A program made the position numbers and the translations under genes. 32,670 nucleotides of DNA, taken from positions 1 through 32,670 of the forward strand of contig JAOAKB010000017.1 of the NCBI GenBank assembly GCA_026413865.1, in the 5' to 3' direction. The notes beneath the pieces were generated by a model that saw nothing but the letters and a program-made list of their open reading frames with translations, did no database searches and had not been told where the DNA came from. This DNA is from Nitrososphaeria archaeon. GTDB taxonomy: Archaea > Thermoproteota > Nitrososphaeria > JACIWG01. Positions 14,977-23,053 of the stretch are shown piece after piece. Position 1 is the stretch's first letter. Each line of letters opens with the position of its first letter.

Positions 14977-16008
14977 CTATGGTATGACCAAAGTCTTTAA
15001 TCCTTCAATCATTTCCTTCATTTCGAGACCCTTTACTACCTCTTCTAGCTTAAGCTTATGTGTTATGAGCGATTTTAGGTCAACTCTACCATTATTTACA
15101 AGCTCCACAGCCTTCCTGTGCAGATAGGGTGTTGAAGCAGAGGCGCCTGTCAACTCTATTTCCCTATAATGTATCCAGTTTGGGTCAATATTTATCTTCG
15201 AACCTTCAGGGCATCCTGCAAATATTACAACTCTTGCACCCTTTCTAGCACATTTTAGAGAATCTTCTATAAGCTTCGGAACACCAGCATCCACTATTAT
15301 TTTGTCCGCTCCCTTTCCTCCAGTCTCACTCATTATCTTTTGATAAACATCCTCCTTCTGAGGATTAATCACAATGTCTGCTCCAAGTTCTTTAGCCTTA
15401 TTTGCCCTAAACTCGTTCATTTCACTAACAAACACTATGCTTGCACCAGCAATCCTTGCAAGCTGGACGTGCATTAATCCAATAGGTCCCGCTCCAGCTA
15501 TCCAAACATGATCACCATGCTTAATATCAAGCCTATTTATTCCATTCAAGCAAGCCGCCAACGGCTCAGTTATTGCAGCCTCTTCATAGGATATCTTGTC
15601 AGGCAATTTGATTATTGAACCATATGATATCGCTTCTTCAGGAATCTTAACATATTCTGCGAAACCTCCGTCGTACTCGTATCCTATAGTAGGCCTACTT
15701 ACGCAAATATTTGTTCTACCCATCATGCATGCATAGCATTTCCCACATGCGATAACAGGGTAAACTGTTATCCTATCGCCGACAGAAAAGCCTTCAATTT
15801 TTTCACCTAATTCAACTATTTCTCCAGCAAATTCGTGTCCTATTATCCTTGGTGTCTTTATCTTCTTTGTGCCCCTGTAGATTCTTAAATCAGTTCCACA
15901 GATTGCTGCTGCCTTCACTTTCACTAAAACTTCTTTTGCTCCAACCGTCGGCCTTGGCACATCTTCAACTCTCAAATTTAGTGGTTCATAAAATACGGCA
16001 GCTTTCAT
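14977..16008 (-). CDS. Zinc-dependent MDR alcohol/polyol dehydrogenase
   Basis: A medium-chain dehydrogenase of the sorbitol/threonine dehydrogenase type (343 aa) that would oxidise a secondary alcohol with NAD(P)+. Catalytic zinc ligands are visible as Cys37 (ICGTD), His58 and Glu59 (GHEFAGE) and Glu148 (EPLAA). The structural zinc lobe has Cys88, Cys91, Cys94 and Cys102. The Rossmann fold starts at GAGPIG (172-177). The acidic residue after the second strand (SEMNEFR) hints at preference for NAD+, an inference. It leads the aldolase-kinase operon; a TATA-like TTTAAATA near 16050-16058 and GTGA seven bases before the ATG define its expression signals. Substrate could be a pentitol, deoxyhexitol or tetritol; family membership alone does not decide. 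Confidence 0.9.
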   Translation of the reverse strand: MKAAVFYEPLNLRVEDVPRPTVGAKEVLVKVKAAAICGTDLRIYRGTKKIKTPRIIGHEFAGEIVELGEKIEGFSVGDRITVYPVIACGKCYACMMGRTNICVSRPTIGYEYDGGFAEYVKIPEEAISYGSIIKLPDKISYEEAAITEPLAACLNGINRLDIKHGDHVWIAGAGPIGLMHVQLARIAGASIVFVSEMNEFRANKAKELGADIVINPQKEDVYQKIMSETGGKGADKIIVDAGVPKLIEDSLKCARKGARVVIFAGCPEGSKINIDPNWIHYREIELTGASASTPYLHRKAVELVNNGRVDLKSLITHKLKLEEVVKGLEMKEMIEGLKTLVIP

Positions 16009-16050
16009 TTTCTCACGTCTTTAAAAGAATAAAGTGTTCTATTTATGGTT

Positions 16051-16060
16051 TATTTAAATT
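16051..16060 (-). promoter_or_regulatory. TATA box for the dehydrogenase-aldolase-kinase operon
   Basis: Minus-strand AATTTAAATA is centred about 47 nt upstream of the dehydrogenase ATG, leaving a leader of about 20 nt that contains GTGA as ribosome-binding site. A second T/A-rich element (TTTTAAAG) lies closer to the ATG and is an alternative. Confidence 0.4.
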
Positions 16061-16093
16061 TGAAGTACAATATAATATGGTTTCATTATTTTT

Positions 16094-17158
16094 CTAAAAA
16101 GTTTTACTAGTAATATAGTCGCTTTTGCATGGATTACCTATAGTATAATGGCATATGTTTTTGCAGGTTTCCAAGATTGTTGATCCAAGTGTCTTAATTT
16201 TTGAAATAGAATCTTGATCAACTGTTTCATCAATGTGTCTACAGATTGATGAGGGGTAATCGAAATGGTCTCTAAAAATTTCTTTAACATTCTCAATATT
16301 TAATGAATGGTTCAGTTTTCTAATCAACTGTTTCGCCCTTATTTCTCTAACGAAGGTGTCTCCAGATAATCCTTTAAGGTCTGCATTTAATTCCTTAAAC
16401 CTATAACTTATAAAATGGTTTGTGTGGACAACAATTCCATTATCATCTACTTCTATGTATTCGAAATCTTTAGGTGTCAGCTCCAAGTCCACTATAAAAT
16501 CCTTTTTCGCTAGCAAAAAGTTTATTGACGAATTTCTCTTTACATCTTTAACAAGATCGAATATTTTTGAAAATTTCCTACAATTTAGGATACTCCATCC
16601 TAAAACGGTAATAGCTGGAACTTTAAGTTTTCCCCCATCCTCTTTAGATCTAAGCGCATTAATGCATAATCCAATACCTTCGGAATTTAATCCTCTGTGA
16701 GTTAAAGCGCCAGCCTCAACTTGAGTAAAAACTGTAGGCCCTCCACTAATTCTATATCTTAAGTTGACAGTATTATCTTCAATTCCAGCATACAAATCCC
16801 AATTTTGGGCAATAAAGGTGTTTTCTCCATTTAAAAAACCTATAGAAGTGCATGAAGACCTTTCTGAAAAGATAATCTCATACCTATAATTTAGCACTAG
16901 AATATCGTTAAATGAAATACCAGAGCCGTCAGCTATACCCTTCATAAACTCTATTGCGTCAGCATTAAAGGAAGAGATTTCCTCCATACTCTTGTAAGCC
17001 TTTTCTACAAGCTTTTTCCATTCCAAGCCATATTTGTGTAAAAATATGGTCTTATACGTTTCAATATTTTTGGAAATAAGCTCTCTAGATCTTTCACCAT
17101 ACACTTTACCAATATGAAAAGGCTTACCTTCTGCTGATATTTCTATAATCTTTCCCAT
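16094..17158 (-). CDS. C45-family NTN hydrolase (acyltransferase/acylase-like)
   Basis: The 354-residue protein resembles the C45 family (isopenicillin-N acyltransferase, penicillin V acylase relatives), which form or cleave amide bonds. The likely nucleophile is Cys103 in SERSSCTSIGF, preceded by the typical NYRYEI segment; autocleavage before this Cys would give chains of about 102 and 252 residues. Downstream hallmarks are FIAQNWDLYAGI (NWD), THRGLNSEGIGLCINAL and VDLELTP. The N-terminal GKPFHIGKVYGERSRELI is also family-typical. No signal peptide is present, so an intracellular role is likely. Natural substrates of archaeal members are unknown, and antibiotic synthesis should not be assumed. 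The ATG start is clear. The neighbouring dehydrogenase lies 85 bp downstream with its own promoter, so linkage is uncertain. Confidence 0.85.
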   Translation of the reverse strand: MGKIIEISAEGKPFHIGKVYGERSRELISKNIETYKTIFLHKYGLEWKKLVEKAYKSMEEISSFNADAIEFMKGIADGSGISFNDILVLNYRYEIIFSERSSCTSIGFLNGENTFIAQNWDLYAGIEDNTVNLRYRISGGPTVFTQVEAGALTHRGLNSEGIGLCINALRSKEDGGKLKVPAITVLGWSILNCRKFSKIFDLVKDVKRNSSINFLLAKKDFIVDLELTPKDFEYIEVDDNGIVVHTNHFISYRFKELNADLKGLSGDTFVREIRAKQLIRKLNHSLNIENVKEIFRDHFDYPSSICRHIDETVDQDSISKIKTLGSTILETCKNICHYTIGNPCKSDYITSKTF

Positions 17159-17413
17159 ACCATACTCTGTAACTGTAAAAGGATATTAATTTAAGTTAAA
17201 ATATTTCAGATCCTTTTAGGCAGAACAACAATTTCTTTCTATCTTAATGGTACAATCCAATTTTTTTCAAAAATAAAATTCTCGCGCACTCTCTCTTTAT
17301 CTTTTGCAAAAAAGTTTTCGGGCAAAATAAGATTGGCACATTTCTTCTGAATTTATAGGAATCTTTAAAAAATAGGTTACAAGTATATGTGTTTAGATAA
17401 TCTGGGTGTACGG
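17159..17413. other. Intergenic region, no supported gene
   Basis: This 255-bp AT-rich stretch contains a 60-codon minus-strand open frame that overlaps the methyltransferase stop, but it has no recognisable family, ribosome-binding site or promoter and looks incidental. A TATA-like sequence (TTAATTTAAG) near 17187-17197 could serve the C45 gene. Confidence 0.4.
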
Positions 17414-18082
17414 TTAATCTTTCCATAGTGTGATCCTAACATAAGCTCCTTCTATTCTAAGATCATAATCTTTGAACTTGCTTTCTCTAATGGCTTTCCC
17501 TACCTTACCTAAAATGTAATCCTCTGTTTTATATCCTATGTGCATATATGGCCAAATTCTTTCTATGATCCAAAAAGGTAATATGAGATCTTTTTCTATG
17601 CCAAACCTTTTAACTGTCTCTTTAAGCTCCTCCTTTGTACAATCCTTCCTTCCATCGTAAATCCAAGCTTCTCCCCTATGCTTAAGTATTCTGTATATTT
17701 CATCGAAAGCCCTCTTTGGTTCTTTCAAATGATGAACCAGACCTGTGCTTAAGACAAGCACCACTGTATTATCTTCAAAGCATAAGTTGTAAGCACTTCC
17801 TACATTGAACTCAACTCTGTCATAAACTCCTTCATTCTTAGCATTTCTTTTAGCTATCTTTATCATATCCTCAGATATATCGACTCCAAAAACCTTGGCA
17901 TTAACTACTTGCTTTGCTATCTCTATGGGTAGGCGTCCAGGACCAGTACCTATATCGAGAATGATACCTGATATCTTTCTGTCTTTGATTTCTGTTGCTA
18001 TGCACTTAAACCACTTAACAAACATTTGATTAATGCATCTATCGTAAAATCTGTTAAAGGGCCAAGGTATTTTTTCAGGCAA
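17414..18082 (-). CDS. Class I SAM-dependent methyltransferase
   Basis: A 222-residue methyltransferase of the UbiE/Methyltransf_11 type. Motif I ILDIGTGPGR is at 41-50, an acidic residue for ribose binding follows in VFGVDISEDM, and the post-motif segments LSTGLVHHL and AFDEIYRILKHRGEAWIYDG complete the SAM domain. The last about 70 residues are less conserved and probably form a substrate cap. It starts with TTG (18080-18082), supported by AGGT seven bases upstream and by the fact that the next ATG would remove 19 family-like residues. No partner gene reveals the substrate: the C45 hydrolase downstream is more than 250 bp away. Small molecule or lipid methylation is possible. Confidence 0.87.
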   Translation of the reverse strand: MPEKIPWPFNRFYDRCINQMFVKWFKCIATEIKDRKISGIILDIGTGPGRLPIEIAKQVVNAKVFGVDISEDMIKIAKRNAKNEGVYDRVEFNVGSAYNLCFEDNTVVLVLSTGLVHHLKEPKRAFDEIYRILKHRGEAWIYDGRKDCTKEELKETVKRFGIEKDLILPFWIIERIWPYMHIGYKTEDYILGKVGKAIRESKFKDYDLRIEGAYVRITLWKD

Positions 18083-18397
18083 ACTATTTACCTAATTTTT
18101 GGATTCACATTATAAAATTTATGCTTTAAAAACATAATGACGAAAATTTGTTTATTAGCAAGTGGATAGTCATGTGCTTTTCTAGTAGTTAACTGAGACT
18201 CAGGAAACTTAAGAGTTTCTATGACTTTAAGATGTATGAATAATATTTGTGAAGGTCATATTTTTCAAAATATAAACTATATGTTGAATGGAAACTGGTG
18301 TGGAGTGACAATTAAATCTAGTAGCAATAACTGTAATCTAAAGAATTAATATTCCTTTTGCTCTTAATGGTAGTTAAAAGAATAAGGTTTGCATATT
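18083..18397. other. 315-bp intergenic region, possibly with gene debris
   Basis: There is no intact gene. On the plus strand an open stretch of about 50 codons at roughly 18190-18348 is flanked by stops and lacks a convincing start. It contains several Asn- and Cys-containing peptides but matches nothing I recognise. No hairpin, tRNA or C/D-box pair stands out. The region separates the P-type ATPase from the methyltransferase. Confidence 0.4.
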
Positions 18398-21388
18398 TTA
18401 AATGCTATTTTGAGTTTTTCGGAGTAAGAGTTCTTGATATTCTGGGTTTACTTTTCCATATTTTTCTTTGATGGTTCTGTTAACTTTATGCCAGTCCTGA
18501 ACTATTTTTGGCCATAGCTTGCTGGACATTAACTTTTTTGATACATATTCTTTTAATTGTTTTTCTCGTTTGATTGTTCTTTGCTGCCAGTCGAAGCGTA
18601 TGAGTCCTGCACGTTTTAAGTGTTGAATTGTGTGGCCTACTTGGTGGTAATCGATAGGATATTCTATGATGCTTAAGTCTTCTAGGATGGAGTCAACTGT
18701 TATTTCATCTTCTGGGCGTAAACAGATGATGGCTATAACGTTTTGGATGAGTTTTGAGGTCTTTGTGAGATATATCCCAATCTTCTTGGGTGGGATAAGG
18801 GTTTGTTCTAGGCGGTAGCCGTACCTTCTGTAAAACCAGCTTTTGATGAATTCAGCTAGGGCTAGATAGGTGCCCAGAATAGTAGCTAAGGCTATGTAAA
18901 ATGTTGCTGGAGGCTTCACAAATTGGAAGATTAGCCCTAAAGGTGTGTATGGTAGTATTAACGCGAATGTAATTATAGCTACACTGCTAAGAAGCAAGAG
19001 TCGACTTGGTTTGCTTTTCCAGAAAGGTGACTTCTTTGTCCTAATGGCAAAGATTACAAGTGTCTGTGAGGTTAGGGATTCAATGAACCAAGCAGTTTGG
19101 AATAGTGGCTCAGTTGCATTAAAGATGAAAAGCATTGTAAAGAATGTTAAGAAGTCGAAAAGGGAGCTAACTGGTCCGAGGCAAACCATGAATAGTCTAA
19201 TAAAGTTTATATCCCACCGTTTAGGCTTTTCAACATATTCCTGGTCGACTTCGTCTGCGGGTATTGTTGACTGGGAAAAGTCATAGAGAAGGTTGTTGAG
19301 CAATATTTGTATGGGTAGCATGGGCAGGAAAGGCAGAAACAATGATGCGCCAGCCACACTGAACATGTTCCCAAAGTTTGAGCTCACACCCATCATAATA
19401 TACTTCATGGTGTTGCCAAATGTTTTCCTACCCTCCAAAACTCCATCATGAAGCACAGTCAAATCGTTCTGCAAGAGAATTATGTCTGCGGACTCCTTTG
19501 CAATGTCAACAGCGTTCTCAACCGATATGCCAACATCCGCTGTTTTAAGTGAAGGCGCGTCGTTTATTCCGTCGCCTAAGAACCCAACAACATGCCCATT
19601 ATTTTTTAATGCATTTATTATTCTATCTTTTTGGGCTGGTGTAACTCTACAGAACACGTTAACTTCCTCGACGATTCTTGCAAGGGCATCGTCATGCATT
19701 TGGGCAATTTCGCTTCCGGTGACAACCCCTCTTATCTCGAAGCCTAGCTGCTCGCAAATCTTCCTTGTCACCAGTTCATTGTCGCCTGTAAGAATCTTCA
19801 ACTCTATACTGGCGTTTTTCAGAGATTGTAGAGCTTCTCTGGCTGTTTCTTTCGGCGGGTCAAGGAAAGCCACGAATCCCAAAAACACCATTTCAGTTTC
19901 GTCGCCTGCCGTGTAGATGAATCTATCTTCTCTTAAACGCTTGTAGGCTACGGCTAAAACCCTGTAGCCTTCAGAGCTAAGCGCAATATATTTCTCCTCA
20001 ATTTTTCTGCGCACCTCATCCGTTATATCAGCTATAACCTCCTCAAAATCGTAGAAAGAGCAGATTTTTGCAACTTCTTCAGGGGCTCCCTTAGTGATCA
20101 TAAATCGCTGATTTTGATGTTCAACAACTATGGAGAGCCTTTTACGGACAAAATCAAAGGGTACTTCATCAACTTTTCTATAATCCTTAATGTCTACATC
20201 TCTAAATCTTAGTATGGCCTCATCTAAGGGGCTTTTAAGCCCAGTCTGATAGTAGCTGTTGAGGTAGGAGTAAAGCAGAACCTTGTCGTTTTCGTTGCCG
20301 TAGAGGTCCACATGTAGGACAAGCTTTATCTTGTTTTCCGTCAATGTTCCAGTTTTGTCCGTGCATAGAATGTCCATGCTTCCAAAATTTTGTATGGCTG
20401 CTAGGCGTTTCACGATGACGCCTTTCTTGGCCATAGACACAGCCCCTTTAGAGAGGTTCACTGAAATTATCATTGGTAGAAGCTCCGGTGTTAGGCCTAC
20501 AGCCAAAGCTACAGCAAAAAGAAGGGAATCAAGTACGCTGCGCTTGTAAAGAGCATTAATAAAAAACACAAATATAACGAGTAAAAAAGTAACCTGCATT
20601 ATCATGTAACCAAAACTTCGAATACCCTTCTGGAACTCAGTTTCATCTTCTCTTTCTACAAGCCTTTTCGCTATTTTTCCATACTCTGTTAGTTCCCCAG
20701 TCTTCACAACAAGGGCTGTGGCTGTACCGTTCATAACTGAAGTGCCCATAAAAAGATAATTACTCCACTCTGTTATTGACGGATCATAAGATTTTAACGG
20801 CGTACTAGTCTTCTCGATTGGAAAAGATTCACCGGTTAATGCAGATTGATTTACAAATAGATCTTTTGCACTTATAACACGAGCGTCTGCGGGCACAATA
20901 TCGCCAGCTGAAAGAAATATTATGTCTCCAGGAACTATTTCTGCAAGCCTAACCTCCCTCTTAACTCCATCCCTTAAAACAGTCGCCGTTGTTGCTACTC
21001 TCTGCTTTAACATTTCAGCTGCCTTTTCAGCCTTAAATTCCTGATAAAAGTCTAAGACTACACTGAATGTCACTATAATAAATATAATAGATGCGTTTAC
21101 AGTCTCTCCAAAAAATCCTGAAATCATTCCAGCGATAAGAAGAATTATTATCAAGGGGCTTTTGAAATGTGAGAGAAAATCAATGACGATTCTCCTTCTT
21201 TTTTCTTCAAACTCGTTATAGCCAAAAATTTCAAGACGTTTTTTTGCCTCTTCAGAGGAAAGTCCATCCATTGTAGTCTTTAAACGTGAAAGAAGTTCTT
21301 CTGTGGATAAAGTTAAAACTTCTTCAGCTCCCGGTAAAGTCTGGCCTAAAATTTCGCTAACACTTGACTTTTTTTCTTGAAATACCAT
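18398..21388 (-). CDS. MgtA-like P-type ATPase with C-terminal winged-helix-like extension
   Basis: A P3B-like P-type ATPase (996 aa) related to Mg2+ importers. The order is: cation-ATPase N-terminal domain (27-85), TM pair (70-117), actuator with LTGES near 184-188, the TM segment with GLTPELLPMI at 298-307, the phosphorylated Asp344 in DKTGTLT, nucleotide-binding KGAPEE (434-439), TGDN (534-537) and GDGINDAPSL (605-614), then six C-terminal TM segments ending near 855. GLTPELLPMI and NNLLYDFSQ are typical of MgtA. Residues about 860-996 are extra: IIC...EDEITVDSILEDL and HTIQHLKRAGLIRFD look like a winged helix, followed by a helical, basic tail. The usual MgtA length is about 900. Base composition appears richer in G+C than in neighbours, suggesting transfer. 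Two TATA-like TTATAAG boxes lie upstream (about 21430-21455), and GAGG directly precedes the ATG. Confidence 0.92.
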   Translation of the reverse strand: MVFQEKKSSVSEILGQTLPGAEEVLTLSTEELLSRLKTTMDGLSSEEAKKRLEIFGYNEFEEKRRRIVIDFLSHFKSPLIIILLIAGMISGFFGETVNASIIFIIVTFSVVLDFYQEFKAEKAAEMLKQRVATTATVLRDGVKREVRLAEIVPGDIIFLSAGDIVPADARVISAKDLFVNQSALTGESFPIEKTSTPLKSYDPSITEWSNYLFMGTSVMNGTATALVVKTGELTEYGKIAKRLVEREDETEFQKGIRSFGYMIMQVTFLLVIFVFFINALYKRSVLDSLLFAVALAVGLTPELLPMIISVNLSKGAVSMAKKGVIVKRLAAIQNFGSMDILCTDKTGTLTENKIKLVLHVDLYGNENDKVLLYSYLNSYYQTGLKSPLDEAILRFRDVDIKDYRKVDEVPFDFVRKRLSIVVEHQNQRFMITKGAPEEVAKICSFYDFEEVIADITDEVRRKIEEKYIALSSEGYRVLAVAYKRLREDRFIYTAGDETEMVFLGFVAFLDPPKETAREALQSLKNASIELKILTGDNELVTRKICEQLGFEIRGVVTGSEIAQMHDDALARIVEEVNVFCRVTPAQKDRIINALKNNGHVVGFLGDGINDAPSLKTADVGISVENAVDIAKESADIILLQNDLTVLHDGVLEGRKTFGNTMKYIMMGVSSNFGNMFSVAGASLFLPFLPMLPIQILLNNLLYDFSQSTIPADEVDQEYVEKPKRWDINFIRLFMVCLGPVSSLFDFLTFFTMLFIFNATEPLFQTAWFIESLTSQTLVIFAIRTKKSPFWKSKPSRLLLLSSVAIITFALILPYTPLGLIFQFVKPPATFYIALATILGTYLALAEFIKSWFYRRYGYRLEQTLIPPKKIGIYLTKTSKLIQNVIAIICLRPEDEITVDSILEDLSIIEYPIDYHQVGHTIQHLKRAGLIRFDWQQRTIKREKQLKEYVSKKLMSSKLWPKIVQDWHKVNRTIKEKYGKVNPEYQELLLRKTQNSI

Positions 21389-21486
21389 CCTCTAAACATC
21401 TCTTTACTCTTAAAAGTCTTTGAATCTGCTCTCTATCATTCTTATAAACATATTGCTTATAAAATTCTTAAGAAACTAAGAACATT

Positions 21487-21930
21487 TTACTGTAAATGTT
21501 GTACCTTATTAGAATATATGTATTCCTCATATCCTTTTCTGCTTAAAGAATCTGCCTGCTTATTTTCTTCCCTTGGAATCCATATAAAACTTATATTTTT
21601 AAACAATTTAATCAAATCTTTTGCCTCATTATACTTTTGAATATAATATCCATTATGGCATCTCCAAACTCCATTCATCTGATTTACCAAAAGTTTAGAA
21701 TCAGACTTAACCAATATTTCTTCTTCAGTTAATTTCAATTTAACAAGTGCTTTTATTGCCTCGCATAATGCTGCATATTCGCCAACATTATTTGACATTC
21801 CTTCACCTTTTCCAACAACACCATACCCCTCTAAAACACGTTTTCCATTCATATAAATTACAAAACCATAGGCAGCAATACCATTAGGATTGATAGGCTC
21901 GCACAAACCATCCACATAGACTTCTATCAT
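21487..21930 (-). CDS. rnhA: Ribonuclease HI family protein
   Basis: The 147-residue protein has the RNase HI fold and its four catalytic acids: Asp7 (VYVDG), Glu51 (NNVGEYAAL), Asp77 (VKSDSKLL) and Asp127 (NKQADSLS). It would cleave the RNA strand of RNA-DNA hybrids, helping to remove primers, R-loops or ribonucleotides. It resembles the short archaeal and bacterial form without a basic protrusion or HBD domain. The ATG has an AT-rich element (TATTATTAAAAA) about 15-25 nt upstream, suggesting a leaderless transcript. The last residues (SNKVQHLQ) are not conserved. It stands alone: the ATPase begins 98 bp downstream and tRNA-Pro lies 226 bp upstream, both on the same strand. Confidence 0.93.
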   Translation of the reverse strand: MIEVYVDGLCEPINPNGIAAYGFVIYMNGKRVLEGYGVVGKGEGMSNNVGEYAALCEAIKALVKLKLTEEEILVKSDSKLLVNQMNGVWRCHNGYYIQKYNEAKDLIKLFKNISFIWIPREENKQADSLSRKGYEEYIYSNKVQHLQ

Positions 21931-22156
21931 AGATATTTTTAATAATACAGTGTTTATAAAATTATTTGTGTAAAGAAAAATTTTGTTTTTAATAATTCTG
22001 GAAGTGTTCTTCTATATCATTGATCTCACACTAACTCGTCTAATTTACAACCTTTTGAGATCGGCTTTTTGGGTATTTGGATTCCTAAAATCTGGGTTAA
22101 GTTTGCATATTCTCTCTAATCATATTATGCCATAGTGTTTTTAATCCAGAATAAAA
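21931..22156. other. Intergenic region upstream of RNase HI
   Basis: This 226-bp AT-rich gap lies between RNase HI and tRNA-Pro. Immediately after the tRNA 3' end, the minus strand reads TTTTATTC and later TTAAAAAC, a weak T-rich termination site. Nothing else is recognisable. Confidence 0.4.
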
Positions 22157-22249
22157 TGGGACTGGTGGGATTTGAACCCACGATCGCCAGCGTTCTGGAC
22201 TAGAATGTTCCCCAGGCTGGCATCCTTGTCCAAACTAGACGACAGTCCC
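22157..22249 (-). tRNA. tRNA-Pro(GGG) with a 17-nt canonical intron
   Basis: The minus strand folds into a tRNA. The acceptor stem pairs GGGACTG with CAGTCCC, with discriminator A and no encoded CCA. The D arm is GTCTAGTTTGGAC, the anticodon stem CCAGC/GCTGG, and the T arm GTGGG-TTCAAAT-CCCAC. The anticodon loop is interrupted: CTGG (bases 33-36 region) pairs with CCAG of the intron, with three-base bulges GGA and AAC on either side, the bulge-helix-bulge recognised by the archaeal splicing endonuclease. Cutting in the bulges removes 22193-22209 and leaves loop CTGGGGC, hence anticodon GGG. The mature length is 76 nt. It lies 27 bp downstream of the kinase gene, and a TATA-like TAAATTTTTAAA overlaps the kinase stop (about 22276-22287). 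Confidence 0.93.
22193..22209 (-). other. tRNA-Pro intron (17 nt, position 37/38)
   Basis: Predicted by the relaxed bulge-helix-bulge geometry: a 4-bp central helix CTGG/CCAG with 3-nt bulges on both sides. Only two base pairs (AC/GT) can form on the intron side, so the outer helix is weak. Confidence 0.8.
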
Positions 22250-22276
22250 ACACAGCATTTACTTTCTCTATTTTCT

Positions 22277-23053
22277 TTAAAAATTTATCTTTACACTTTC
22301 TAGGACTTTTTTGAATGATTCAGTGTCAATTTTTGTCTTATATTCTCTTAGTGCTGCAACTATTTTTTCTGTATCTTTTATGTTCATGATCCTTCTTATT
22401 TTTGGCGACATTTTTCCTCCAATGAAAAGGCTTTGAGCTAATGCTGTTAGGTTAGAATATTTTTTGTTTAATGTTGCTGATTCAAAGTCTATTATCACTG
22501 GTTTTTCGTTTTCGTCTATTATTATATGCTTTAGTGGATTGCTTAGTTCACAGTGTGCTATCCTGTTTTGGTCTAGAATATATGCTTGCTCCAACATTGC
22601 TTTAACAACATTCTTTAATCTTCTACTCGTCCCTTTACCCTTCAATTCTCCTATATACTCGCTTATCTTTTTACCTTCAATATACTCTATTATAATAAAT
22701 TCTTTTGAGGTATAATATAGTTTTGGCCCAATATTATATATGTTGGCCATTTTAAGGAATTTTGCCTCCTTCTCCAAAGTTTCTCTGTTCGCGTCCACTC
22801 TTAGTACCTTTACTGCTGCCTTGCCGTAGACGGTTTCTGCTGCAAACACTATTGCTGTACACCCTTTTCCTAGAATTTTTAGTCCATTCAATCTTGTTTC
22901 CCCTATAAGAAGGACTTTCAATACACCTGCTTCCTTAAGCTCTTTTGCTAGTCTTTCAACTCTTTCCTCTACAATGTTTGGGTAAGAAAGCATTATTCTG
23001 TATGGTTCACTTTTTATTTCTTCAACCAAAATACTTTTTTTCTCCTGGCTCAA
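22277..23053 (-). CDS. Atypical archaeal Ser/Thr protein kinase (COG2112-like)
   Basis: A 258-residue kinase-fold protein of the COG2112 type. The glycine-rich loop is LGKGCTAIVF (61-70), the ATP-anchoring lysine is Lys82 (AAVKVLRVD), and the helix-C glutamate is probably Glu96. The catalytic loop reads HCELSNPLKH (167-176): the usual HRD Asp is replaced by Glu, and the Asn follows two residues later. The metal motif is DFE (189-191) instead of DFG. These changes are typical for this archaeal group as I recall it, so activity is plausible but its target is unknown. The start is TTG, overlapping the end of the CCA-enzyme gene by 32 bp, since residues EPYRIMLSYPN appear to belong to the family; an ATG at 22991-22993 is the alternative. 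Co-transcription with the CCA enzyme is likely. Confidence 0.82.
   Translation of the reverse strand: MSQEKKSILVEEIKSEPYRIMLSYPNIVEERVERLAKELKEAGVLKVLLIGETRLNGLKILGKGCTAIVFAAETVYGKAAVKVLRVDANRETLEKEAKFLKMANIYNIGPKLYYTSKEFIIIEYIEGKKISEYIGELKGKGTSRRLKNVVKAMLEQAYILDQNRIAHCELSNPLKHIIIDENEKPVIIDFESATLNKKYSNLTALAQSLFIGGKMSPKIRRIMNIKDTEKIVAALREYKTKIDTESFKKVLESVKINF

Noticed and set aside
16094-17158. Penicillin biosynthesis role for the C45 protein
   Set aside because: Family name only; no other beta-lactam biosynthesis gene is present.
17244-17426. 60-codon minus-strand open frame after the methyltransferase
   Set aside because: It overlaps the methyltransferase stop, has no ribosome-binding site, no family resemblance and an unlikely composition.
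18190-18348. About 50-codon open stretch in the gap downstream of the P-type ATPase
   Set aside because: No good start codon or ribosome-binding site and no recognised family; kept only as possible debris.
22157-22249. Reading the intron-containing tRNA as tRNA-Gly because its D arm resembles archaeal glycine tRNAs
   Set aside because: With canonical bulge-helix-bulge cutting the loop becomes CTGGGGC, giving anticodon GGG; no cut in the bulges yields a 7-base loop with a glycine anticodon.
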